From the NCBI RefSeq assembly GCF_018145655.1, contig NZ_JAGSSY010000001.1, positions 434,001 through 498,000 on the forward strand: a stretch of 64,000 nucleotides of DNA. Reading direction: 5' to 3'. The DNA comes from Campylobacter anatolicus. Its GTDB lineage: Bacteria > Campylobacterota > Campylobacteria > Campylobacterales > Campylobacteraceae. Positions 42,538 to 51,371 of this stretch are shown one piece after another (the first letter of the stretch is position 1; each line of letters begins with the position of its first letter). The notes under the pieces were generated by a model that was given only the letters and a program-made list of their open reading frames with translations, was not told where the DNA came from and made no database searches. The translations under genes were made by a program, and so were the position numbers.

Positions 42538-43325
42538 TATCTGCCTTTAAAAATACGTTCATAGCCTAAAAATAAGCTCTGCAATCGTGAAATCACTAAA
42601 AATTTAAAACTTTTAAAATATGCTTTAAGGCTTGGCTTATATCCACGCTCATTTCGCTCATTTTCTATGTTTGAGCTACTTAAGTCAGTTGGATGTGCAA
42701 AAATATCGCTAAAATACATATTTGCGTTTATTTTACGCAATAAAAACTCCCAAACATCAGTCGTACAAAGTGCTTTTTTGTGCAAGTTTAAAAGCCCTTT
42801 TGCACTCTCACGCGTGATAATATACGCCGCCGCCCTATAGATACAGCCGTGCGAGCTTGGTGCGATACGCCAAATTTTAGCGTCAATATCACTCAAAAAT
42901 CCACTTAAATTTTTTTTACCAAATGCACTAAAACGCCCAGCCAGTCCGTCCTGGGCTCCACATATAAACACTATATTTTTATCATTTTTATAAATTTGCT
43001 CCGCAATTTTAAACGCTAAATTTATCCCACTATCATCGCCTATAATATCATCTTCAAAGATAAGTCCAAATTCTGCTCCACTAGCCAAAAATGCCTCATA
43101 AGCTACTACATGCGACAAAGCACAACCGATCTCAGCTGGGCTTAAAAGTCTATGATAAGCTTTTAAAGAAGCATTTGCATAACTAAAATACTTACAAACA
43201 TTCATCTCACGTCCATCAACAGCATCTATAAGACTGAATTTATCATAGCTACTAAATCGCTCTTTGAGTGCGTTGCGACGTGCGGTATCCTTTGCGAGAG
43301 AGATGAGGAAAACTGGGTATTTCAT
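42537..43325 (-). CDS. GT25-family glycosyltransferase (copy 1)
   Basis: This 262-residue protein has MKYPVFLISLAKDTARRNAL, LLSPAEIGCALSHVVAYE and the acidic EDD in LIFEDDIIGDDSG, which are the marks of LOS galactosyltransferases of family GT25. It is a paralogue of the gene at 59913, sharing the start, the SPAEIGC/SPSELGC block, the ICGAQDGL block and the IFAHPTDLS/IFSHPDDIS block. It is coupled to pglI (1-base overlap) and to the flippase (4-base overlap), so it may act on the N-glycan or on LOS. Acceptor unknown. Confidence 0.82.
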   Translation of the reverse strand: MKYPVFLISLAKDTARRNALKERFSSYDKFSLIDAVDGREMNVCKYFSYANASLKAYHRLLSPAEIGCALSHVVAYEAFLASGAEFGLIFEDDIIGDDSGINLAFKIAEQIYKNDKNIVFICGAQDGLAGRFSAFGKKNLSGFLSDIDAKIWRIAPSSHGCIYRAAAYIITRESAKGLLNLHKKALCTTDVWEFLLRKINANMYFSDIFAHPTDLSSSNIENERNERGYKPSLKAYFKSFKFLVISRLQSLFLGYERIFKGR

Positions 43326-44842
43326 CGTTTGCCTTTAAATTTTGAGCTTATTTTAGCGATGATTATACCACGTCCAAATTTATCAAAAAACAGCCAAAGT
43401 CCTAATGTATAACCAAATGTCAAAAACACAAGCGAAATAGCGATAAACTTGCTCCAACTTGTGATAAAAATAAATTTAGAAATAGAGTAAAAAACTACTA
43501 AAATCACTGAAAAAATAGCTAAATTTTTAAAATAAACACCATAAAAACTAGTCGGTTTAATGCCTAGATTTAAAGCTGCATTTATAAGATCAAAGCCTAA
43601 AATTCGCATACTATAAAAAGTTGCACCAATCAGGGCAATACCATAAACACCATAATCACTAAATTTTAAAACAGCCACTTGAGCCAGTATCGTGCTAATG
43701 CCTAAAATGGTGTTGGCGATGGCTGGACGGCGTAGTTTGTTAGTCGTGCTATCAAGGTTAAAGAGCGAAAAAACAAAACTGATAAAGAGTATCGGAATAA
43801 GCGTTATTATTGAGAGATTATAAATAAATGTGATCTCTTCACTGCTCTTAAACGGCAACCAAAGCTGGTAAAACTCGCGTCCAACCACGATAAATACCGC
43901 AGTTGGCACACTCATCACAAAAGCAACTACTCGCATGGAAAACTTAGCTTCGCTAACAAGAGCTGTTAAGTTGTCCTTTGAATAAAGCTCTACAAATTTT
44001 GGTGCAAATATGCTACTTATTTGAGCCACAAAGCTCTCTAAAATGATCGGTGCAGCCTTTGAGACGGCAAGCAACCCTGTAACATTTGCATTTATAAAGA
44101 TATTACATATAAACAGATCCATGCCAGTTAAAAGTATGCGATTTAGAGCATTAAAGCTATTCCAAATGCCTGAGTTTAAAAGCTCTTTTATCTTACTAAA
44201 ATCAAATCGCAAAAGGCTAAATTTAAGCTCTGGTGTTATAACAGATGAAATATAAATCGTGCTAAAAAGTATAAAAAGTGATGAGATTAGTGCAGCGATA
44301 GCGATATATGCGATCATAGGCGTGAAAAAGTAAAATAATGCAACGATGAGTGTAGCTAAAATGACGCTAGAAATGGCGTTGCGGATGCTTAGCAGATATA
44401 ACTTATTACGCACAAAGGCACATACTGTGATAACACCATTAAAAAGCCCAACACAAAAATTAATAAAGTAAAATATAAATGTCAGTCGAACATCACTCAC
44501 AAGTGTCTCTGGAACATTTAAAATGCTTGTGAAATTTAATATAAATATACCTGAAAGCACCATAACAAGGAGTGAAAAAAAGATATTTACTACTAAAACC
44601 GACGAGTAGTAGCTATTTGTCGCTATCAGATCTCCTCTATGCCACTCATAAGCGACAAATCGCCCAGAAACTGAGTTTATAGCTACAGTTATAACAGAAG
44701 CATAGCTTACTATGGCATTGCTTAGACCCACAAAGCCATAAGCATCGTTACCAAGAGCTTTTAGTATAAATGGCGTTAAAAAAAAATTTATCCCCATCGA
44801 GACCGCAAAAACGACTATGGAGCTTATTAAATTTATAAACAA
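43322..44842 (-). CDS. Wzx/MATE-like polysaccharide flippase
   Basis: This 506-residue protein has about 12-14 membrane helices. The start INLISSIVVFAVSMGINFFL and PFILKALGNDAYGFVGLSNA are typical of Wzx-type lipid-linked glycan flippases (MOP superfamily). It begins from TTG directly after the dehydrogenase stop, and no strong ribosome site is visible. It occupies the part of the locus where C. jejuni has the ABC flippase PglK. It may turn over the N-glycan precursor or another lipid-linked glycan; the sequence alone cannot say which. Confidence 0.85.
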   Translation of the reverse strand: MFINLISSIVVFAVSMGINFFLTPFILKALGNDAYGFVGLSNAIVSYASVITVAINSVSGRFVAYEWHRGDLIATNSYYSSVLVVNIFFSLLVMVLSGIFILNFTSILNVPETLVSDVRLTFIFYFINFCVGLFNGVITVCAFVRNKLYLLSIRNAISSVILATLIVALFYFFTPMIAYIAIAALISSLFILFSTIYISSVITPELKFSLLRFDFSKIKELLNSGIWNSFNALNRILLTGMDLFICNIFINANVTGLLAVSKAAPIILESFVAQISSIFAPKFVELYSKDNLTALVSEAKFSMRVVAFVMSVPTAVFIVVGREFYQLWLPFKSSEEITFIYNLSIITLIPILFISFVFSLFNLDSTTNKLRRPAIANTILGISTILAQVAVLKFSDYGVYGIALIGATFYSMRILGFDLINAALNLGIKPTSFYGVYFKNLAIFSVILVVFYSISKFIFITSWSKFIAISLVFLTFGYTLGLWLFFDKFGRGIIIAKISSKFKGKR

Positions 44843-46075
44843 TCAAAGTCTCGCATCGGCTTTTGGATAGATGTTTTTAATATCATAAACCAAGCAACCA
44901 TCTAAATTTATCCCTTTAAATTCATTGTGTGCAACCGCTATAACTACGCAGTCGTAGTCCTTTGGTGAGTAGTTTGCACGTAGTTCAAAGCCATATTCAT
45001 GTTTTACATCGTTACTATCCGCCCAAGGGTCAGCCACGTCCACACTGCAGCCAAATTCCTTAAGTTCGTCTATTACGTCTATAACGCGTGAGTTACGTAT
45101 ATCAGGGCAGTTTTCCTTAAATGTGATACCAAGCACTAGTACGCGAGCTTTATTTATCAAAACGTCTCGTTTTATCATCAGTTTTATGATCTGATTTGCA
45201 GCATATTTACCCATATTATCATTAATCCTACGACCAGCTAGTATCATCTCAGGATGGTATCCTAGCTCTTGAGCCTTATGCGTTAGATAGTAAGGATCTA
45301 CGCCTATACAATGTCCGCCAACTAATCCCGGGCGAAAATTTAAGAAATTCCACTTCGTTCCTGCCGCATTTAGCACCTCGTTTGTGTCTATCCCCATTTT
45401 CTCAAAGATCATTGCAAGCTCATTTATAAAGGCTATATTTATATCACGCTGCGTATTTTCAATGACTTTAGCAGCCTCTGCGACTTTGATACTTGAGGCC
45501 TTATATGTTCCAGCCGTTATGATAGAGCTATAAATTTCATCAACTTTATCAGCTATATCTGGTGTGCTACCACTTGTGATCTTGCGTATTTTAGCTACAG
45601 TATGCTCTTTATCTCCCGGATTTATCCGCTCAGGCGAGTATCCGCAGAAGAAATCAATGTTAAATTTAAGCCCACTTTGCTCTAAAATCGGTACACATAT
45701 CTCATCTGTGACACCTGGATAAACTGTGCTTTCATATACAACTATGTCACCTTTTTTTAGCACTTTTGCCACGCTCTGACTCGCCTTTATCACAGGCGTC
45801 AGATCAGGACGTTTATTTTTATCAATAGGCGTTGGCACGGTTACGATGAAAAAGTTACACTCCTTTATATCTTCTAAGTTTAGGCTAAATTTTATACCAT
45901 TTTTGATAGCTCTTTTCATCTGGTCATAGCTTAGCTCGAGCGTCCTATCGTGAGCGTTTTTAAGCTCATCTATACGAGCGACATTTACATCAAAGCCTAC
46001 AACTTCGTATTTCTCGCTAAATGCCGCAGCTAATGGTAACCCAACATATCCAAGACCAATTATAGCTATTTTCAT
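44843..46075 (-). CDS. UDP-hexosamine/UDP-glucose 6-dehydrogenase (WbpO/TviB type)
   Basis: This 410-residue enzyme has GLGYVGLPLAAAF (NAD binding), VYESTVYPG, the catalytic Cys in GGHCIGVDPYYLT and the C-terminal domain with GITFKENCPDIRNS. It is closer in pattern to the TviB/WbpO group that oxidises UDP-GlcNAc/GalNAc to the uronic acid than to UDP-glucose dehydrogenases, but substrate cannot be fixed by eye. It has AGGAGA before its ATG and lies 71 bases after gne. Confidence 0.85.
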   Translation of the reverse strand: MKIAIIGLGYVGLPLAAAFSEKYEVVGFDVNVARIDELKNAHDRTLELSYDQMKRAIKNGIKFSLNLEDIKECNFFIVTVPTPIDKNKRPDLTPVIKASQSVAKVLKKGDIVVYESTVYPGVTDEICVPILEQSGLKFNIDFFCGYSPERINPGDKEHTVAKIRKITSGSTPDIADKVDEIYSSIITAGTYKASSIKVAEAAKVIENTQRDINIAFINELAMIFEKMGIDTNEVLNAAGTKWNFLNFRPGLVGGHCIGVDPYYLTHKAQELGYHPEMILAGRRINDNMGKYAANQIIKLMIKRDVLINKARVLVLGITFKENCPDIRNSRVIDVIDELKEFGCSVDVADPWADSNDVKHEYGFELRANYSPKDYDCVVIAVAHNEFKGINLDGCLVYDIKNIYPKADARL

Positions 46076-46145
46076 ATTTTATCTCCTACTTTTTTAAATT
46101 TTATAGCGGATTACATCAGTAAAATTACTAAATTTTAACAATCCT

Positions 46146-47129
46146 TTAAATTTTTCTCTCCCACTCAAGAGCTGTTTTTATGATAAGTGCCAGATCATCA
46201 CGTTTTGGTTTCCAGCCTGTCAGGGTTCTTAGCTTATTTGCATTTGAGATAAGCACGGCTGGATCACCATCACGGCGAGGTAAATTTAACACTTTAAAGT
46301 CTACTCCACTAACCCTTTTAGCCACCTCAATGACCTCTTTTACACTAAATCCACGCCCATAGCCCACATTAAATATCTCGCTATCGTTTGAATCGATATA
46401 TTCAAGTGCTGCTAAATGTGCGTCTGCAAGGTCGCTCACGTGTATGTAATCTCTCACGCAAGTACCGTCCTTACTCGCATAGTCATTGCCAAATATCCCC
46501 ATGCTCTCGCGTTTACCAAGTGCTGTTTGTGCAGCTATTTTGATAAGATGTGTAGCGTTTGGATAGTTCTGCCCGATTAGTCCTTGCTCATCTGCACCAG
46601 CTACGTTAAAATAACGCAAAATAGCAAATCTAAATGCAGAATTTGCACTAGAATAATCTCTAATAATACGCTCACTCATTAGCTTACTAAAACCATACGG
46701 ATTTATCGGATTTGTAGGGCTTAGCTCAGTTACTTCTGGCGTATCTGGCTCACCATAAACAGCAGCTGTTGAACTAAATATAAATTTATTTACGCCGTAT
46801 TTTTGACAATATTTTAGCACTCTAGCGACATTTGCGGTATTATTTAGATAGTATTTTAGCGGATCAACGGTACTTTCAAAGACCTCTATAAATGCTGCAA
46901 AATGGATAATAGCATCAAATTTGCCATTTTCAAAAATTTTGCTTAAATCATCTTCTAAATTTGTATTTATAAAGTTAAAATTACCAACATTTTTTAATGC
47001 TTGTATCGCTTTATCTGAGCCTTTGCAAAGGTTATCTATCACACTTATATTATGCCCACCCTGTTGTAAAAGTGCCTTTAATACATGGCTACCAATATAA
47101 CCAGCACCACCAGTTATTAAAATATTCAT
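46146..47129 (-). CDS. gne: UDP-GlcNAc/Glc 4-epimerase Gne
   Basis: A 327-residue SDR epimerase has GGAGYIGSHVL, the Ser and Tyr-X3-Lys catalytic set in SSTAAVYG and YGFSK, and the sugar region YFNVAGADEQGLIG. It closely agrees with C. jejuni Gne, which makes UDP-GalNAc for the N-glycan. The frame is open to 47222, but the ATG at 47129 has AAAGGAAAA upstream and fits the family start. It is probably the first gene of the pgl transcript. Confidence 0.94.
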   Translation of the reverse strand: MNILITGGAGYIGSHVLKALLQQGGHNISVIDNLCKGSDKAIQALKNVGNFNFINTNLEDDLSKIFENGKFDAIIHFAAFIEVFESTVDPLKYYLNNTANVARVLKYCQKYGVNKFIFSSTAAVYGEPDTPEVTELSPTNPINPYGFSKLMSERIIRDYSSANSAFRFAILRYFNVAGADEQGLIGQNYPNATHLIKIAAQTALGKRESMGIFGNDYASKDGTCVRDYIHVSDLADAHLAALEYIDSNDSEIFNVGYGRGFSVKEVIEVAKRVSGVDFKVLNLPRRDGDPAVLISNANKLRTLTGWKPKRDDLALIIKTALEWERKI

Positions 47130-47232
47130 ATGTTTTCCTTTATATATTTTGGCAATTTTATCAAATATTTCATTAACAATCGCACTAAACTTAAATTTTT
47201 GATGAAATTTAGATATTTGCAAAAAAGGCTGA

Positions 47233-47238
47233 ATTATA
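47233..47238 (-). promoter_or_regulatory. -10 box for gne and probably the whole pgl transcript
   Basis: TATAAT with TTTTGTAAG upstream lies about 104 bases before the gne ATG on the minus strand. It is the only good candidate between the broken ligase gene and gne. The genes from gne to hisA follow with small gaps or overlaps. Confidence 0.45.
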
Positions 47239-47381
47239 CTTACAAAATACGACTAAATAAAATTCTCTTTCATCTCTTATAGATTTCAAAAATGAAACTT
47301 TTATTTTTAGCCACTATCGTTTTAAATGTCTAGATAATTTTAAAAATTTAAGTGCATTTTTGATTATTTTGTTACTCTGAT

Positions 47382-48251
47382 TTAGTCTTTTCTAACTCTT
47401 AAAAATATAGGAAATCTAGGAACGCCATTTGCAGTTAAGTTTTGATATTTATAGGTGATTATTTCGCCGATTTTAGGTGGATTTGTGCGATCTTTATCAC
47501 TAAAACCTGAGCCGATTTTAAATTTTTTTGCTGTTTTTAAATCTTTGCATTCAAGCGAACCAAGCATATTTTTATACTTGCCATTACCTTTGTTTAGTGC
47601 AATTACCTCGCACTCTGCGTCTTTAAAGCTTTTAATTTTAAGATCATTTTTGCTCCGTCCATTATGATATGGTGTATCAGGATTACGCACTACTACGCCC
47701 TCACCACCCAAACGCTCAATTTCGTTTAAAATTTCTAAAAGCTGAGTATTATCTTTTATCAACGTTTGCTTTATAATGTGTATATGTTTGGCACTTGATG
47801 TATTTTTAACCATAAAATTTTTAAGCTTTTCTAATCTTTTTAGTAATCCGCCCTGCTCGTGTGGCACGTCAAAAACGTAAAATTTCACTTCACTCCACTG
47901 AGTTAAATTTGGCGTTTTATCCATTACCACAGAAGTTAATCTCTCAAACTCACCACGCCCAAGATATAGCTCTCCATCAAGCTCAAATGGCGGAAATTCT
48001 GCTGTAAATTCGCTCGGTGCATTCAGAGTTTTACCATTTCTTGAGCGTAAAATTTTACCATCTCAGTAAGCCCTAATGCCATCAAGCTTTTCACTAAAAA
48101 GCCAACCACTGACGTTTTGATCTTTAAACTCGCCAAGCTTTAAAAGCTCAAATTTTATACCATTTTTAGATGTATCTATCTCATTTTCACTTAGTGCATA
48201 CGCAAAGACGACAAAATTTAAAACTACTAAAAAGGCGAATAAAACTCTCAA
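47382..48251 (-). pseudogene. periplasmic ATP-dependent DNA ligase, interrupted by one in-frame stop
   Basis: The minus strand encodes one continuous frame of 289 codons broken only by a TGA at 48065-48063 (codon 63). Residues 1-19 form a signal peptide (VLFAFLVVLNFVVFAYA). The ligase motif I (KLDG) is in FSEKLDGIRAY, and after the stop follow DGKILRSRNGKT, ELDGELYLGRGEFE, EGVVVRNPD and LKIKSFKDAE. The motif normally reads AYWDGK, so the TGA replaces a tryptophan TGG: a single G-to-A change. It is the C. jejuni Cj1669c type of secreted minimal ligase (LigE-like). The start overlaps the epimerase gene by 4 bases. It is a pseudogene unless the base is a sequencing error. Confidence 0.85.
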
Positions 48252-49306
48252 ATTTTAGCTCCATAAAACTTGCTATACCACTCAATAAACCTTGCCACGC
48301 CATCATTTACGCTCGTGTTTGGCTTATAGTCAAAATCAGCAACCAAATCAACCACATCAGCAAAAGTCGCAGGGACGTCACCAGCTTGAAGTGGTAAGAA
48401 ATTTTTATCTATCTCACGTCCTATTTTTATCTCAATCGCTCTTATATACTCCATTAACTCCACTGGATTATTATTACCAATGTTATAAATTTTAAACGGA
48501 GCTGATGAAGTCGCAGGATCAGGGGCTTTACCGCTCCATTTTTCATTTGGCTTAGCTGGGTTATCCACACATTTTATTATGCCCTTTATGATATCATCAA
48601 TGTATGTAAAGTCCCGCTTCATCTTTCCGTAGTTAAAAACGTCTATTTTTTCGCCATTTAATGCTGCTTTAACAAATAAAAATAGTGCCATATCAGGACG
48701 TCCCCAAGGTCCATAAACAGTGAAAAACCTTAAGCCAGTTGTAGGTAAACCAAAAAGGTGGCTATACGTATGAGCCATCATCTCATTGCTCTTTTTACTA
48801 GCTGCATACAAACTTATAGGATGATTCGTTGCTTCGTGTGTGCTAAAGGGCATATTCTCATTTAGTCCATAAACCGAGCTAGAACTCGCATAGACTAAAT
48901 TTGCTATTTTATGGTGGCGACAAGCCTCTAAAATATTTAAAAAACCCGTGATATTGCTATCTATATAGGCTTGAGGGTTAATAAGTGAGTAGCGAACTCC
49001 AGCTTGTGCGGCGAGATTTATTACGCAATCAAATTTATGCTCATCAAAGAGGCTTTTTATGATGTCTGCATTTTGCAAATCCGCCTTTATAAAGCTTAAA
49101 CCGGGGTGTTTTTGCGATACACAAAGCTCATTTTCTCTAACGCTATCATGCTCAAATCCAGCTTCTTTTAGCCTTGCATATTTTAAATTTATATCATAAT
49201 AATCATTGATATTATCAAGCCCAACAACGTTATCACCACGTATAATCAACGCATTTGCAAGGTGAAATCCAATAAAACCAGCCGTTCCAGTAACTAAAAT
49301 ATTCAT
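48248..49306 (-). CDS. UDP-glucuronate 4-epimerase-like SDR
   Basis: This 352-residue SDR enzyme has GTAGFIGFHLAN, LDNINDYYDINLKYARL (the mark of the glucuronate epimerase group), AAQAGVRYSL, catalytic Ser and Tyr-X3-Lys in ASSSSVYG and YAASKKSNE, and RFFTVYGPWGRPDMA. It would interconvert UDP-GlcA and UDP-GalA, a fitting partner for the UDP-sugar dehydrogenase in the pgl operon. AAGGAAA precedes the ATG. Confidence 0.88.
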   Translation of the reverse strand: MNILVTGTAGFIGFHLANALIIRGDNVVGLDNINDYYDINLKYARLKEAGFEHDSVRENELCVSQKHPGLSFIKADLQNADIIKSLFDEHKFDCVINLAAQAGVRYSLINPQAYIDSNITGFLNILEACRHHKIANLVYASSSSVYGLNENMPFSTHEATNHPISLYAASKKSNEMMAHTYSHLFGLPTTGLRFFTVYGPWGRPDMALFLFVKAALNGEKIDVFNYGKMKRDFTYIDDIIKGIIKCVDNPAKPNEKWSGKAPDPATSSAPFKIYNIGNNNPVELMEYIRAIEIKIGREIDKNFLPLQAGDVPATFADVVDLVADFDYKPNTSVNDGVARFIEWYSKFYGAKI

Positions 49307-49362
49307 AATTTTCCTTCAAATTTTAAAGCGATTTTATCTAAAATTTATAAAATTACCACTTT

Positions 49363-50415
49363 TTAATCTAAATTTATCTCAGGTAGCCCATCATCTTTGA
49401 TTTTAACACGCTCTTTTTGTTTTAAATTTATCTGACTTCCCTTTTGTAAAAGCCCGCCTAAACCGCTTTTTACAAGGCTTTTATTTAACTCATCTATGCT
49501 TTGTTTATGCGTCAATAAAGGCTCATTTGTGTCTAAATTTTCACTCTCAAAACTTTGTGAAACATCCACCTCATCGCCATAGCCACCACTCTCTTCATAG
49601 CTAAGCTCACCTCCAATACGAGCCAACTCCAGCTCTACAGATTCGCAAAAAACAAAGCTATATCCGCGGTGAGTGCAACTAGTAGATAAAAACTCGCTCA
49701 TCACGCTTAAAAAACTAGCATAATCATCAAGTGTGATATTACCTTGAAGTAACTCAAATTTTAAAAATAGCCAGTAGGTATTAAGCACATCTGACTCGCA
49801 GTATTCGTTGATTTTTATAAGCTCATTTGCATAGTATAGCTCAAGCACTTGATCACCGTGAACGTCGTATTTGCCAGGCAAGTTTAAACTAGCACAAAGA
49901 GTGTCAAGCTTTAGTCCACGTACTGCACCAAAGTCGCTGATATGATCAAGCAAGTCAAGATGAAAACGTGATGAGTAGCGACTACGATAATTCTCCCATT
50001 TATTTTTATTTAGCTCTCTGTTTTCACTCTCAAAATAGGCTGGAACGCTTAGATTATATCGCATTGCACGAGCCATTATCATCGGCAGATCAAAGCCACG
50101 TCCATTGAAGCTAACAAGTCGCGGATTGTAATCATTTATAAATTTAAGAAATTTGGCTATGATCTCACGCTCAGAGTCGCCCTCCATAGTACTAACTCGC
50201 AGAAATTTACCATATTCATCAGCCATCACTGCCGAAATCGCTACAACTTTGTGAAACATAATAGGTAAAAACTCGCTCCCGCTAACTTCTTTTTGAGCTG
50301 AAAATGCCTGCAAACTTACCGTTTTATCATCGCCGTTAAATCCATAAATCTTACGCACCAACTCCGCATCAGGTATGGTTTCACAATCAAAAACGCAGAT
50401 ATAGTTTCTCGCCAT
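49363..50415 (-). CDS. 3'-5' exonuclease of the PolB-like type
   Basis: This 350-residue protein has a DEDD-type nuclease core. The first acidic motif is FDCETIPD at 9-16, then SFNGRGFDLPMI, LDLLDHIS and a final NEYCESDVLNTY with the catalytic Asp. It looks like the stand-alone exonuclease family related to the proofreading domain of PolB. The C-terminal 80 residues are low in pattern and rich in Ser/Glu. It is divergent from the acyltransferase gene and may match WlaX of C. jejuni by position. Confidence 0.75.
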   Translation of the reverse strand: MARNYICVFDCETIPDAELVRKIYGFNGDDKTVSLQAFSAQKEVSGSEFLPIMFHKVVAISAVMADEYGKFLRVSTMEGDSEREIIAKFLKFINDYNPRLVSFNGRGFDLPMIMARAMRYNLSVPAYFESENRELNKNKWENYRSRYSSRFHLDLLDHISDFGAVRGLKLDTLCASLNLPGKYDVHGDQVLELYYANELIKINEYCESDVLNTYWLFLKFELLQGNITLDDYASFLSVMSEFLSTSCTHRGYSFVFCESVELELARIGGELSYEESGGYGDEVDVSQSFESENLDTNEPLLTHKQSIDELNKSLVKSGLGGLLQKGSQINLKQKERVKIKDDGLPEINLD

Positions 50416-50498
50416 TTTTAACCTTTTTATAAATTTAAGGCAATTTTAGCATAAAATAGCTAAAATACTGAATTTATAAGGACAAATCAGGAAATAAA

Positions 50499-51371
50499 AT
50501 GAGAGAGAGATTTGAGTATTTTTTAGCTTTAACTCTGATAAAAATAGCTAAAATTTTACCCATAAATTTTATATATAAATTTTTTGATACATTAGCTATT
50601 TTTGCGTTTCACGCACTCAAATCCAGACGAAAACTAGCCATCTCAAACCTACAAAAAGCCCTAAATATAAGCTACAACAAAGCTTATGAGATCACAAAAG
50701 CAAACTTCCAAAGTATAGGCATAACACTAGCCGAGACGTTACTTATATACAACAGCAGACTAAACTTTGAATGCAAGATAAAAAACACAAATTTGATAAA
50801 AGAGATGTTTGAAAGTATCGTCTCTCGTGGGAGTGGTGCTTTGCTCGTTACTGCTCACTTTGGTAATTGGGAGCTTTTAACTCAATACGCTGCGAGTATT
50901 GGCTATCCACAGCTCATCATCGGCAGAGAAGGCAATAATGAGCTTATAGAGCAAAATCTAACCTTACCATTTAGACAAAAATTTGGCAACACACTAGCTT
51001 ATAAACACGAAGCGATGAGTAAGATAGTAAAGACACTAAAATCAGGCAGTTTTGCTGGTATTTTGATAGACCAGCACGCAGGCGGTCATAATAGCGTTAG
51101 AAATAAATTTTTCAACCTTGAGTGCTACACGACAAAGACGATAGCAACACTATTTTTAAAGTATAAACCAAGCGTATTTTTTATATTTTTACGTAGGTGC
51201 GATGACGGCAGATATGAACCCGTGATAAAAGAGGCACAGTTTGAAATAATAGGCGAAAAAGAGATCGACACCGAGCGTATCACTCAAATTTGTAATGACG
51301 AGATAGAAAACGTTATAAAAACAGCCCCGCATCAGTGGTTTTGGATGCATAATCGCTGGAGGGGTGAGTGA
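50499..51371 (+). CDS. htrB: lipid A lauroyl/acyl transferase (HtrB/WaaM-like)
   Basis: This 290-residue inner-membrane enzyme of the LpxL family has one hydrophobic N-terminal helix, the H-X4-D/E catalytic motif in TAHFGNWELL and a second block IDQHAGGHNSV. It adds a secondary acyl chain to Kdo-lipid A. It is the first gene of the plus-strand glycan operon, where C. jejuni has waaC-htrB. waaC is not seen here. Confidence 0.92.
   Translation: MRERFEYFLALTLIKIAKILPINFIYKFFDTLAIFAFHALKSRRKLAISNLQKALNISYNKAYEITKANFQSIGITLAETLLIYNSRLNFECKIKNTNLIKEMFESIVSRGSGALLVTAHFGNWELLTQYAASIGYPQLIIGREGNNELIEQNLTLPFRQKFGNTLAYKHEAMSKIVKTLKSGSFAGILIDQHAGGHNSVRNKFFNLECYTTKTIATLFLKYKPSVFFIFLRRCDDGRYEPVIKEAQFEIIGEKEIDTERITQICNDEIENVIKTAPHQWFWMHNRWRGE

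Noticed and set aside
48063-48065. UGA recoding (selenocysteine or tryptophan) in the DNA ligase
   Set aside because: The TGA replaces a plain structural Trp, no selenocysteine hairpin is visible, and every other gene uses TGA as a stop.
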